64,000 nucleotides of DNA from positions 1,054,001-1,118,000 of the forward strand of contig JAQJVL010000280.1 of NCBI GenBank assembly GCA_035578905.1. Direction: 5' to 3'. A program made the translations under genes and the position numbers. Position 1 is the first letter of the stretch; each line of letters opens with the position of its first letter. The notes under the pieces were generated by a model. It made no database searches and was not told where the DNA came from. It saw only the letters and a list, made by a program, of their open reading frames with translations. Source of the stretch: Stictocephala bisonia. Lineage: Eukaryota; Arthropoda; Insecta; Hemiptera; Membracidae. Shown here piece by piece: positions 47,307 to 57,099 of this stretch.

Positions 47307-47466
47307 TTACTCCTTGCCACAATGTATCATTATTTTAATAGGGTTGCCAATTCCAGACTTGGCAGTTTCAAAGGCCTTCACTGTTTCCTTGATGTTGAAG
47401 TGATGAGTGACCAGCTTTTTTACATTCACTTTTCCTGAAGAAACCATTTTTAATGCCTGAGGATAA
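47307..47466 (-). CDS. SORD: sorbitol dehydrogenase, last exon
   Basis: A 160-nt exon ends in TAA (47307-47309). It starts with the base completing the Asp codon split across the intron and encodes YPQALKMVSSGKVNVKKLVT, HHFNIKETVKAFETAKSGIG and NPIKIMIHCGKE. In zinc-dependent sorbitol/polyol dehydrogenases this is the C-terminal end of the catalytic domain (the VNVKPLVTHRF and AFETAK motifs). The enzyme oxidises sorbitol to fructose with NAD+ in the cytosol. Acceptor is ctag. Confidence 0.93.
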
Positions 47467-47990
47467 CTAGAACAAAGAGAAAGGTGTTTAAGAGATAAAT
47501 ATAATATAGAAACAATATTGACCCTCTGAGGATGAGTTGATAGTGTCTCTTAATTCTGTAGTACATTTTTTGTTTTACATTTAATACTGGTGCAATAATG
47601 AAAATAATTTTCTTATATAATTAATTATGTCTAAAGACCTTCCTTAAGTATTTATGCAGTCATTTTGACAATACAATATTTTACTGTTACATATTTCTTC
47701 TATTTTTCACTATTGTGCCAAATTGAGTCTGGCAGTGTAGTCGACTGTGGAACTTGAGCTTTGTATACACTTAATTATGTGTTTATGTTATTTTTATTTG
47801 TGATTTCTTTATTTTAGTGTTTATTTTGAACATGCATTGAGATTATACTGCTAATACAATTGGACTGTGAGTTACAGTTCAGATAGTGAAACTGAATTTT
47901 CTTGGAGTTCATTTCCTACTGGAACGTCGACTACTAATAATATTAAACGTACCTTCTGACGTTCCTTATCGCTGTTGATTTTGCAACGTG

Positions 47991-48016
47991 TTTCGTTAAC
48001 ACAGTGCCATCTTCAG
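47991..48016 (-). ncRNA. hammerhead-like core at Penelope-like end
   Basis: On the - strand CTGAAGA (48016-48010), a 15-nt spacer starting TGGC, then GAAAC (47994-47990). It is the CUGANGA...GAAA order and spacing. Helix II pairing is weak here (GGC faces AAC), so this copy looks decayed. It lies immediately 3' of the GIY-YIG remnant, where Penelope-like elements carry their terminal repeat. Confidence 0.3.
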
Positions 48017-48042
48017 GCTTCTATTAAGTAGCTTTTTGAATA

Positions 48043-48515
48043 TTAATATAAAATAGTTATTGCATTCAATATGATTAAACTAGTAAACACAATTGATTTT
48101 TGTTGTGATGGTGTAATTTGCCCCAGGACGTCATTGCTTCTTTCCAGCTGTATTGCAGTGTCAAACAATACATTTCCTTGAATGTTGATTTTATCATTTA
48201 GAATGTTATCTGGTTCATGTGTTACTGCTTTGTAAATTTCATAATTTTTAAGTATGGACATTAAATAACTTTTCTTGCAATTGTGTATTATTTTTAAGTT
48301 GTTTAAGATGGAATCGTAATTATGTCCACACTGTATTAGATGTTCTGCATAGTTTGACTTTTGGATGACAGTTTTTTTAGGAAGGTGTTCTTTAAAACGG
48401 GTTTTGAATGATCTTCCCGTTTGTCCTACGTAGAATTTTGGACAATCGCTACAAACTAACTTGTAAATCCCGCTGTCAAACTTGTCATCATTGTGTTCTT
48501 TCCTGGGGTTTAAAA
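48043..48515 (-). pseudogene. Penelope-like element, GIY-YIG endonuclease domain
   Basis: The frame contains SGIYKLVCSDCPKFYVGQTG, then RSFKTRFKEHL and SNYAEHLIQCGH. GIY...YVG, the following Arg and the downstream Glu/His are the hallmark of GIY-YIG nucleases found at the C-terminus of Penelope-like retroelements. The CxxC in CSDC is typical of the PLE subtype. The RT domain that should precede it on this strand is missing; DNA from about 48520 instead encodes a + strand PLE. Reading frame is open for about 150 residues. Confidence 0.87.
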
Positions 48516-48519
48516 TTAA

Positions 48520-49170
48520 TCCTATTAAACAAAGAACTACAAAATTGTATACCACAAAATCAAGCCAATAAAACCTTAGGCAACGAAATAATTAACACTG
48601 AGACAGCCATTCAAAGTATCCCTAGTAAAGATCAAAATACAATTAGAACACTAATTAATGACAAATCGTTGGAACTCTCCCTGAAACTCAGAACAAATTG
48701 AAAAGACAGCCCAAATGCGAGATAAGACAAATAAGAACTAAAATCAATTAATGAAAAATTAATTGAAAATAACGCTCTGGTTATCAAAGTTGATAAGGGA
48801 AGTACGTCAGTAATAATGTAAAACAGAGATGATGATAACAAAGTCATATTGAGTAAAATAATATTCAGGAATTGAAGAAAGATCCAACTTCATTTTTTCT
48901 CAAAGAAATAAATGACTGTCTAAATCAAACAAAAAAATTATTAAATAATGGAGAAAAAATAAGTTTAAAAACAATAAAACCATATGCAACCAACCTACGG
49001 GGCCTACCTTAAGTACACAAGGATAGTATACCTATACAACCTCTCGTGGTATTTACAAGTTAATTTGTAGCGATTGTCCAAAATTCTACATAGGACAAAC
49101 GGGAAGATCGTCCAAAACCTGTTTTAAAGAACGCATTCTTAAAAAAACTGTCACCCAAAATTCATATAGT
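48520..49170 (+). pseudogene. Penelope-like element, N-terminal RT piece fused to GIY-YIG start
   Basis: In broken frames: SIPSKDQNTIRTLINDKS, NEKLIENNALVIKVDKGSTS, KKLLNNGEKI...TIKPYA and LRGLP, all typical of the region leading into PLE reverse transcriptase. Immediately after IPIQPL-like text it jumps to GIYKLICSDCPKFYIGQTGR (49045-49110), so the RT core is deleted. It is oriented head to head with the - strand GIY-YIG fragment. Confidence 0.8.
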
Positions 49171-49359
49171 TTTATAAAGCTTTGCTTGTTCCGCCAATAC
49201 TTAATGAGTCAGGTAACAGTATCTAAGCTTAAAATTCATTATGTAAATATTCATAGTAGTGAACATTTTTCATAATAAGAGTGATAGGGTATCAGAAAAC
49301 AATCCTCATCAGACAAGTTCAGTAACACAGCACATTGGAAAATATACAGGGCGAGTTTC

Positions 49360-49810
49360 AAGGCGGTTACCTCCTAACTTGTTTCCACAGTTTATAAAAT
49401 GTTAGCTTTTTTAATATGCCATTAAAATGATTCTAACCCACACTACATTTAGAGTATTTCAGTGTTATTAGGGATCACTTGGGAGTCCAAGATCTAGGAG
49501 TTAAATTCAAAATTTTAAAAAGGAACATGGTCTTATTATTAGTTAACACTGTCATTTCAAGCTGAAAATGATAGCATCAGAATTTAAAAAGAATGTGTTG
49601 TTCTTTAGTTTTTAATTGGTCATCTTCTATGTGATTGAAACTGCTTTGTCATTTAAGCAGTCACTTACCCCCAAACTTGTTTCCACTCTTTAATTTGTTT
49701 TTTGAATATGCCATAAAATTAATTTCTAACCCACACTACATTTAGAGTACTCCAAGATCCAGGAGTCAGCTTCAACATTTTAAATAGGAACGATTTCCTC
49801 CTTTAATTGT
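49360..49810. repeat. ~310-bp direct duplication
   Basis: CTAACCCACACTACATTTAG and AGTA are present at about 49434 and 49728. AACTTGTTTCCAC is at 49377 and 49676, and CCAAGATC-AGGAGT at 49488 and 49756. Thus the two halves repeat with about 300-bp spacing. It borders the foldback that follows and may belong to the same element, which could start at ACAGGGCGAGTTTCAAGGCG (49346). Confidence 0.75.
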
Positions 49811-50590
49811 ACGTTATGACATAAGCACTTACAATTTTACTATAAGTTATTATAATTTTTATCCTAGCTGGAACATAAAAAGTACTAGAATCGTAACTAG
49901 TTTTCACTGTGCATTAATTTTACACTTGTATAACTAAAGAACCCGTTAAGGTATCATATTCATATTTTAATATGTGGTTGACAGAAGTGTTTTTAATAAC
50001 TTTTATAAATTTCAGAACTTTAAATTTTCAAAAAAAGAGGTCTTTATTGATTTCCTGAAACAGTGTTTCCTTGGCTTCTAGAGGTTGTAAAATTAATTAC
50101 TTGGTCACGTAATCCTTATGGTGTATAGTTACAATACTTCACTTTTATACACGTAAGTAAAGAAAGTGATTTCAAATTGATCAACTAATTTTTAATTGAT
50201 TTAAAGAAATTTAAAATCACTGTATTTACTTACGCATATAAAAGTAATGTATTGTAACTACACATTTCCTAAGGATTACAACGTAATCAAGTAATTAATT
50301 TTTCGACCTCTAGAAGCAGAAAAACGTTTTTTCAGGATATTGATATAACAATTTTGTCTTTAAAAGTTAAATTATGAAATAACAAATCTTACAGGAAACA
50401 CTCTTGTCAACCACAATTGTGAAACCTTAACAGGTTTTTTAGTAATAAATGTGTAAAGTTACTACTCAGTGAAAACTAGTTAAAATTTCTGTAGATTTTT
50501 TGTTCCAAATCAGATAAAAAGTATTAAAACTTACAATAAAAAATTTAAATGCAAATTTTATAACATGCTATGAAACGAGGAAAATAACAG
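49793..50590. repeat. second giant foldback (~800 bp)
   Basis: Left-arm landmarks are mirrored in reverse complement about a centre at 50190. ACTAGTTTTCACTG (49898) pairs with CAGTGAAAACTAGT (50468). CTAGAGGTTG (50080) pairs with CGACCTCTAG (50305). TTACTTGGTCACGTAATCCT (50097) pairs with AGGATTACAACGTAATCAAG (50272). ATCACTGTATTTACTTACG (50215) pairs with its left-arm partner at about 50155. No ORF. It is a foldback-type or long-TIR non-autonomous element within a SORD intron. Confidence 0.8.
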
Positions 50591-51081
50591 TGTGATTAGA
50601 TTTTTCATGAGACTCTTAGTTTCTTAGTAAACAACCTTCAAATTCAGGTACATATATGCGCCAACAGTAGCTCATTAATCGGGTGAGAATTGGTAACCAG
50701 GTGATAGAAATTCAACAATCAGATGGTCTTACATTAAATATAATATAAACACCCCATCTTTCCACTACACATATGCCCTAAACAAGCAACTATCCATCCA
50801 ACAATTCGTTCTTTACAATCCGCTCTTGATGCCTGCCCACATAACCAAAAATGTGGTATGTTAGTTTTTTTTAAATCACAAGTCATATCTGTCTTAGAGT
50901 GTTAAGTGGGTAGGCCACTCTGTGGGAAATGCGGATGATATTTGAACCACCAAGAGTCTTGATTGTAGTCTCTTGAATGTAATAGTCAAGTATTATTTAT
51001 AAGTATAAAAAAAAAGAGATAACTTTTTAACAAAGAGAAAAAACAATTTAAGATAACTTTTAAGTGAACATTTTCACTTAC

Positions 51082-51203
51082 TCATTTGCGTAGCGGAAAA
51101 CACCACGAATATCTACTTCTCTTGCAGCCATTGCTGTCAAAGGCACATTGATGTCAGTTGAACCCATCCCTACGAGGACAATCACGCCTCCATTTGCTGT
51201 GGT
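51082..51203 (-). CDS. SORD: sorbitol dehydrogenase exon: GGxxxLVG and REVDIxGVFRY region
   Basis: A 122-nt exon (phase 0 in, phase 2 out) encodes [40 protein letters not shown] and GA of a split codon. REVDI.GVFRY is diagnostic for sorbitol dehydrogenase within the zinc-type alcohol dehydrogenase superfamily. Donor is gtaagt and the acceptor ends in tttgtag. A G/C-skewed minisatellite lies about 50 nt upstream of the acceptor in the preceding intron. Confidence 0.95.
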
Positions 51204-51252
51204 CTACAAAAAATAAAACCTTTTTCAATTATGAAACAATGATTTTTTCCAT

Positions 51253-51360
51253 GCCACTGTACGTGTATGGGTGGGTGGGTGGGTCAATGCCACTGTACGT
51301 GTATGGGTGGGCGGGTGGGTCAATACCACTGTACGTGTATGGGTGGGTGGGTGGGTCAAC
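51253..51360 (+). repeat. G-rich minisatellite, three clean 36-bp units
   Basis: Units at 51253-51288, 51289-51324 and 51325-51360, each RCCACTGTACGTGTATGGG then TGGGTGGGTGGGTCAAY with 1-2 differences. Each contains four GGG runs separated by single bases (GGGTGGGTGGGTGGG; one unit has GGGCGGG). The G-rich strand is opposite to the SORD transcript, which would carry the CCCACCC side. Confidence 0.95.
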
Positions 51361-51739
51361 GAGAATATACGTGGCTCTACGAGTGGCGTCTGAGTAACGA
51401 ATAATGTACATAAAATGTAAAGCAATATATAATATGTAAATTATAATTCAATAGAAAATATATCATTTTTATTTGTAACAAACCTTAAAGAATTTGGAAT
51501 AACATTTTTAAAGAATCATAACGACCATTTTTTTTGTTTTTGAAAATCTAATACTTATTAAAAAAGGTGGTTCTTGTTAACAAATACTGTAATTTTAAAT
51601 TAAGACCTGATTTGTTATTTTAAATTAGAAAATGGTTTTTTAAAAAATTAGATGAATTATTCTCCAAATTAAATAAAGAAATTAAAAAAAAATCAACAAT
51701 AATAACTTTATTTCAATATAACTTTCTAAAATGGTATTT

Positions 51740-51880
51740 TCTCATGCAAATTTAAGGAAATAATTGAGTGTACAGATTACTTTAGTCACCTCTACTATAG
51801 CTGTAGGTTGAAAACAATGAAAACTGCTCTATCCTGACAAGCCTGTTTTACAGGATGTACAACACCATTTATTTACTGAT
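51740..51880 (-). pseudogene. LINE fragment, RT entry (3' side of the hAT insertion)
   Basis: The - strand reads KTSVNKWC, then a break and SSFHCFQPTAIVEVTKVICT, LNYF. This fits the stretch just before the RT domain in CR1/Jockey-like LINEs (the 'F..P....EV..VI..LK' pattern). It appears to be the continuation of the fragment at 53996-54800 across the hAT-like element. Confidence 0.55.
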
Positions 51881-51888
51881 GTTTTAGG

Positions 51889-53987
51889 TAGGGATGGCCG
51901 ACTGTCGATAGTACTATCGATTCAATTGATAGTTTATTTGTATGGATTGTATGAGAAACAATCGATAGTTTGAGACAAGACATAACAGAGCTACTCCCGG
52001 AAAACTTTCTTCCGTTCCCAGCCTTAAACATCTATAAATAATCAGCGTGTAGGTGTATCCTGTGAAGTGTGTGACAGTCAGTCAATGTCAGACAGACCTC
52101 AGTTTAAGTAGGTGAAAAACTTAAACAACAAGGTTTTCTAAATTCGAGGACATTCCGAAAATGTTCATGTAAAATCGGTTTAATTTTGGCCAGTATTAGA
52201 AAGATAACTTGACTTCTTGATGGTAGAATATGCAAAGTGACAAGTTCTCGCACCTGCTTAACTTCTACTTTCATAAATCTGTGTTTAGTACTTGTATTTC
52301 TGCAATTGAAGTTTAAAAATAGAATAAATTTTTAAAAAAATGAAAAATCTATTTATGATTCAGTTATAGATGTGACTTAGAAAACAACCTACTGAACTGG
52401 TCTTAGTGACATATACTGAGTAGTGGAAGTGAAACAGAGATGCAAAACATGGCTAAATTTAGCCTTGTTCTAGTTCCAGGATTAATATATTGTTAGTTAT
52501 AATTTGAACAATTGTCTATCGATTGTTGATTACTGATAATATCTGAAATATCTATTGTACCGGGTCTTTTGACCGGTACATTTTTTTCTTTTCGTTTTGG
52601 TTTGACAGGCTGCCTTGCGCTGTTGACTTGTTACTTCCGTGGCCGTTGGCTCAAGCCTTTGTCTGTTTCGTAGTTCCAACTTTTTGTTCACCAGTTTGCC
52701 TGGGTTTTGGAGTTAGTTTCACCTTCTTCCTGTTAACGTCATGAGCAGCTAGAAAGGCAATCAACTCCAGGGACCTTGAGTTGGACGTTTGATCCTCAGC
52801 CTGCCGCTCGGCCGATCTTCTGCCATCTCTACTGTGCTAGCCTGGCCTGGGGATCATGTTATGGAGCCAATTTGCATCTCCGCTACCCTCCCTTCAGCTT
52901 ATGGGAGCTTTCTGTCCTCAGGTCAGTATGTTCCATTTTATTCCTGGTAGCTGAGCTGGGGGATGAACATTTTTCTATTGGGCTGAACTTTTTAATAATA
53001 GGCCTAGGACAAGCAAGAACGTTTATAAACTTTATATTTAACACAGTCATTAAATAGTTTTTTTAATGCTTTTTGCCATACATTTTTCTTATAAAAGCAA
53101 AAAAACATGTTATACAATTTTTTTGGAAAACAATTCTTATTGTTAATATGGCTTCTTGTTAAATTTGTTTAGATTTTATGGTTGTTAATGTTTTTAGAGA
53201 TTTATTTATTTGTTATAAATGATTTACATATAGAGCACAATTTAAGTAGTTATTTTTATGTTTAGACGTAGTTATTAAGTTTGTTTGTGTATCTATTTTT
53301 CGGTGTAGCGTTTCTTGTTTAATATTTCATAATAAAATGGTACCGTGCTATATTTTCTTTTAGTTGCTTAATTTTTAAACATTTAACCAACACACCAAAA
53401 GGGGATTATTTAATAACGTTTTTACTTTTCTTCAATTCGGAGCTGCCCAGGGCTTCTGGCTGACTCCCTGGCCTCTGTGGAATCATGGAATGTAGGCTAA
53501 ATTGCCGGTTATTTGGTTTTGTTCAAATTTTCTAATTTGTTCAATGTAAATTCTCTTAAATATTGTCTCTAGTAATTCTGAAGTCTGTAATGTCACTTTT
53601 GGTATTTATAGCTTTCGCTAATTTTGTACTTCATTGTTTATTTATGTGTTTTTTGCTTATTTTGAGTGTTGATATGGCTTCTTGTTAAATTTGTTTAGAT
53701 TTTATGGTTGTTAATGTTTTTAGAGATTTATTTATTTGTTATAAATGATTGACATATAGGGCACAATTTAAGTAAATCACCTTGTAAATGAAAGTAAATC
53801 AAATTGTAAATGACCTTCTGCCGAAAATAACATTTCTTTTGTAATAAATTTTTTTCTCAGCTGCCGAGTTGTGATCTAACCCTCTGACTGCCGCCCGATC
53901 CTATCGCTTGTTTGGTTTTGAGCCATCCCCTAGTACTTCCAGTTTTGGTAGGGGATGGGTCTCACTATCGACAATCTGCCATCCCTA
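51889..53987. mobile_element. 2.1-kb hAT-like non-autonomous element
   Basis: Ends TAGGGATGGCCGACTGTCGA (51889) and TCGACAATCTGCCATCCCTA (to 53987) are inverted, with matching ATAGT/ACTAT beyond. The flanking 8-bp duplication is GTTTTAGG (51881-51888) versus GTGTCAGG (53988-53995), 6 of 8 matching. TAGGGATGGC-type ends and 8-bp duplications are hAT features. ATCGATAGT motifs repeat subterminally. No transposase was found. Internally there is a hairpin GTACCGGGTC/GACCGGTAC (about 52558), a GC-richer tract at 52600-52930 of unknown nature, and a 102-bp direct repeat. Confidence 0.75.
53147..53774. repeat. 102-bp direct repeat pair inside the hAT-like element
   Basis: 53147-53248 and 53673-53774 are nearly identical (ATGGCTTCTTGTTAAATTTG, ...GATTTATTTATTTGTTATAA, ...CACAATTTAAGTA), differing at only a few bases, 424 bp apart. 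The high identity implies a recent internal duplication. Confidence 0.9.
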
Positions 53988-53995
53988 GTGTCAGG

Positions 53996-54800
53996 TACAT
54001 TGCAATTTGTTATAATGTTAGCAAAATAATGGTTAAAAGTGTTTGCTATAGTAATGGTATCATTGCCAGTCTCCCTTTTGTTATTTAAACTTAAAATGAT
54101 TTTTTTCCTTCTTTGGAAAATTCAAATGGCCAATTTACAATTTTCCAAGCTGCCTTACACTTATTTCTGGCGTTTTGTATATTTACTGTTAGCCATTTTA
54201 AAAGTATTTTTTATTACATTTTAAATATTCTTTTGTACCTCCTAACTTTGTTAAAAATCCCCAGAATTTTGTTTGTTTTAGACACCCAATGTAGTTCTCG
54301 TTTTTTCTTTATAGATCTTTTTATTCCTTCAGTTACTCTTTTTAGAATGACTGGATTATTTTTGTTGGTTGTTTTACAGATTTTTTTGGTAAAAATAATT
54401 CAAAATAAAACTGCTTAAAATTGTTATGGTTTTGCTCTGCATTTAATAAAGGGTAACCGTTTAACCTTCTTTTTATATGTAAAGATTTTACAAATTCATC
54501 AGTTTTTTCATAGGAAAATTTCTTTTGTTTATAGAAATAAGTTTTTTTTATTTAGTGAGCTGTTTATTATAGGTGGGCGATTTGTAACTAAAGTATTGTG
54601 ATCAGATAATCAAAGTAAAGGTCAAAATTGTTTTTATGTAAGATTTTGTAATTTTGGGGGTTGCTATATCGTCAATACAAGTTCTAGAAGTTAGTTACTT
54701 GTGTAGGTTCATCAAACTGCAGTTAAAAACCTGTTATTTGCAGTTTTTTTCAATTGGAACACTACTCTGGAAAAAATTTGTTATCACAGGTTATGTTAAA
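53996..54800 (-). pseudogene. LINE fragment, endonuclease end to pre-RT
   Basis: On the - strand: SRTCIDDIATPKITKSYIKT at about 54690-54630, matching the endonuclease C-terminus ahead of an S-D-H motif that is broken here. Then at 54190-54000, NKCKAAWKIVNWPFEFSKEG and TFNHYFANIITNCN, the linker before RT. The + strand ORFs at 54039-54418 are antisense shadows of this. Frames are broken throughout. Confidence 0.7.
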
Positions 54801-54922
54801 TCAATACTAAGATATGGCATAAACTTATGAGATCAAGGTAACAGTATCATTTTTTTAGAACTTTACAATATGTTTGTAAATGTTGTAATGGCACTGCCGA
54901 TGAAATGAGAAATAAATAAATA

Positions 54923-55146
54923 TAGAATCTACAGTTTCCGGTGACAACCGCATCAAGGTACTATATACAATATTTACAAGATGACCAGACGTTTCGCCCA
55001 TACTGTGATGTGGCATCTCAGTGGTTTCTCTGAGACTGAGAAACCACTGAGGATGCCACATCACAGTATGGGCGAAACGTCTGGTCATCTTGTAAATATT
55101 GTAGATAGTACCTTGACGCGGTTGTCAACGGAAACTGTAGATTCTA
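54923..55146. repeat. 224-bp near-perfect palindrome, Penelope-type terminal repeat
   Basis: TAGAATCTACAGTTTCCGGT at 54923 is mirrored by ACGGAAACTGTAGATTCTA ending 55146, with only a handful of mismatches along the arms and a centre near 55034. Each arm contains AAGATGACCAGACGTTTCGC / GCGAAACGTCTGGTCATCTT. Because of the symmetry the same protein-like text can be read on both strands; it is not coding. Confidence 0.9.
55047..55077 (+). ncRNA. hammerhead-like core in palindrome arm
   Basis: CTGAGGA (55047-55053), then T and GCC...GGC able to pair as helix II, then GAAA (55074-55077). Matches CUGANGA/GAAA order. The mirror arm on the - strand reads CTGAGATGCC, missing one base of the core, so only the + arm keeps the consensus. 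Helix I was not resolved by eye. Confidence 0.35.
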
Positions 55147-56658
55147 GTTATGACAACGGCCGCTGAAGCCTAAGTTTCAAAATCATAAATATGTTTAGAT
55201 TAAAATAAATAAATAATTCGAGCCGACTACCTTACCTTCAAGGAATTCTTGCATAAACACAATCAAAAATCTAAAAATTCTTCCATTACCCAGATTATAA
55301 ATGTATGAAATTTTGATTTTGGCATATTGCAGCTTTAATTAATAATTATAAAGAGTATAACCATTGATTATATACACAAATAGATTTCCCATCCAATGTT
55401 AAATTTTTAGTCTCAAAATATCAGCTGTTTTTGTGGTCTATTGTGGAGCGCTAGTGTTGTCCCATGTAAATGTAATGATGCAGTTTAAACCAGCTGTGGT
55501 TGTGGTCCACACAAACTAACAAAATTACTGGCATAAATATGCCTATTAGATATCTATTGTAGGTGTATACAATCAAAGGTATAACAAAAAATTTACCTGA
55601 CAAATAAAATTTCAAGACAAAGTACCTTAAAATTTACAAGATATTCTGTCTTAACATCTTCAAATGGTTGCTGTTTCGGAACAGCTATAGATAACTCAAT
55701 ATCTATTTCTACTGTTTAATAGTGGTAATGTAAAGAACCGGGCAAATTTTAAAGTCAGTCAGTCAAACCGTTCCTGAGTTATTAATTTTTTTGTAAAAAA
55801 CACAAACGACAGATACAAACTAAACGGAGTGCAATTCTGTTCAACTTAATCTTTAATTTTATACTCTAAATTCCAGAATTTAGAATCCAGAATATACAGC
55901 CAAGACACCTTTTTAGTTACATTATATGTTTAAATATAATGTGATAAAAAGTGTTGGTTTATCAAGATAACTATTAACATTATTTTCTCTTCAATAATCG
56001 GCTTCATGGTCACTTGTCAATAGTTTCCTTCTTTTGTCAAGTGTAGGCCTAAATTACTGTTCAAAGAAGCAAGAATAAGAAATGATTTATAAACTCCATA
56101 AACATGGAGCCAGTTATGAAACACATGGAGACTGAGCACAACGTGGGACAACATGACTTGGGAAAGGCTAGTACATGTTGTTGCCAAGAATCAACAGCAA
56201 CAAACAAGTGGATAAAAGTAATGAGGTAATAAATATTTTAAAAAAGTATGCAATGAGTTCAAATCCAGGCCCATATGAGTTGCAACAACGTTGTGTCAGC
56301 GTCATATGTAAGAATGTAAGAATGTTGTATGGAAACAGCAGGATTCAGTAATAGAGAAAAGCACTGACAGATGTGGTACATTTGACCTATTTGACTGATA
56401 CAAATGAAAATATGTTGAGGAAAAGGTTTAGGATCTATGGTAGGAAATCAGAGAATAGTCACCTCATATTAGATCAATTAAAATTTTATAAACCGCTTTA
56501 GAATGTATTCCTAAAAATTGTAAATGAAACTTTCACATAATTATTCATGTTCATCCAACAACTCATTTTTTTCAACCGAATAGAATCTTGTTGATAGCTA
56601 GATGCCTTAGAGGAAGTTAACCAGCCAACTTGTAAAATGATGAACTTATGTATGTTAC

Positions 56659-56837
56659 CTCTATAGCTAGACGAATAGTAGATTCAAAACCGGAACAGTC
56701 TATGGTGATCTGGGGCCTTTCCCCAAGAATGCTAATGATAGACTTTGACAATTCTTTTTCACTGGAGTCAGGTTTCACCTTCAATGTAAAGTCAGCTCCA
56801 AATTCTTTTGCAACACTTAAGCGATGATCCACAAGAT
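56659..56837 (-). CDS. SORD: sorbitol dehydrogenase exon: Rossmann fold, second half
   Basis: A 179-nt exon completes a split Asp codon and encodes DLVDHRLSVAKEFGADFTLK, then a Ser/Glu-rich loop, ERPQITIDCSGFESTIRLAIE, ending in phase 0. In SORD the Asp at the start is the acidic residue after the second NAD-fold strand, which binds the adenosine ribose and favours NAD+ over NADP+. ITIDCSG.E.....AI is the family's next strand. Donor gtaaca, acceptor atttcag. Confidence 0.94.
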
Positions 56838-57099
56838 CTGAAATATTTGTCACAAGTAAAATAAGGTTTGAGAGGGTTTTGCATTTCTATACAACAATTA
56901 AACAAGTGAGATAGTTACATTTAAAAGTCAATATTTTATCAATAGTCAATAACCTAATTAGGTTTATGAAGCTTATTGATTCGCCCAAATCTTGACTAAG
57001 ACTACAGAGCAGTAGATGCATTGATAAGTTTTTCACAAAGTACATAAACTATGTAAAAAATGAAGAAGTGAAATTAAAAAGGGCTTTTTACAATATTTT

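Noticed and set aside
47519..47545. TTGACCCTCTGAGGATGAGT as a piggyBac-type end
   Set aside because: Target is TTGA, not TTAA, and no matching right end was located.
48408..48701. 97-residue + strand ORF as a single gene
   Set aside because: Its first part is antisense to the GIY-YIG domain and its second part is the PLE RT fragment; it spans the inversion junction.
51225..51425. Repetitive HPYTYSG / THPPTHTRTV ORFs and a G-Y-V-G repeat ORF
   Set aside because: All are translations of the 36-bp minisatellite in different frames.
52776..53057. 93-residue ORF in the GC-rich tract of the hAT-like element
   Set aside because: No recognisable domain and composition changes abruptly mid-ORF; not supported as a gene, though the tract is flagged.
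53880..53925. TAACCCTCTGACTGCCGC as another piggyBac-type end
   Set aside because: No TTAA and no inverted partner could be found; similarity is short.
54039..54418. + strand Phe/Leu-rich ORFs resembling membrane proteins
   Set aside because: Antisense of a LINE fragment; A-rich - strand coding becomes Phe/Leu-rich when read backwards.
54855..55166. Same protein-like text on both strands (TRRFAHTVMWH)
   Set aside because: Produced by the 224-bp palindrome; symmetry explains both frames.
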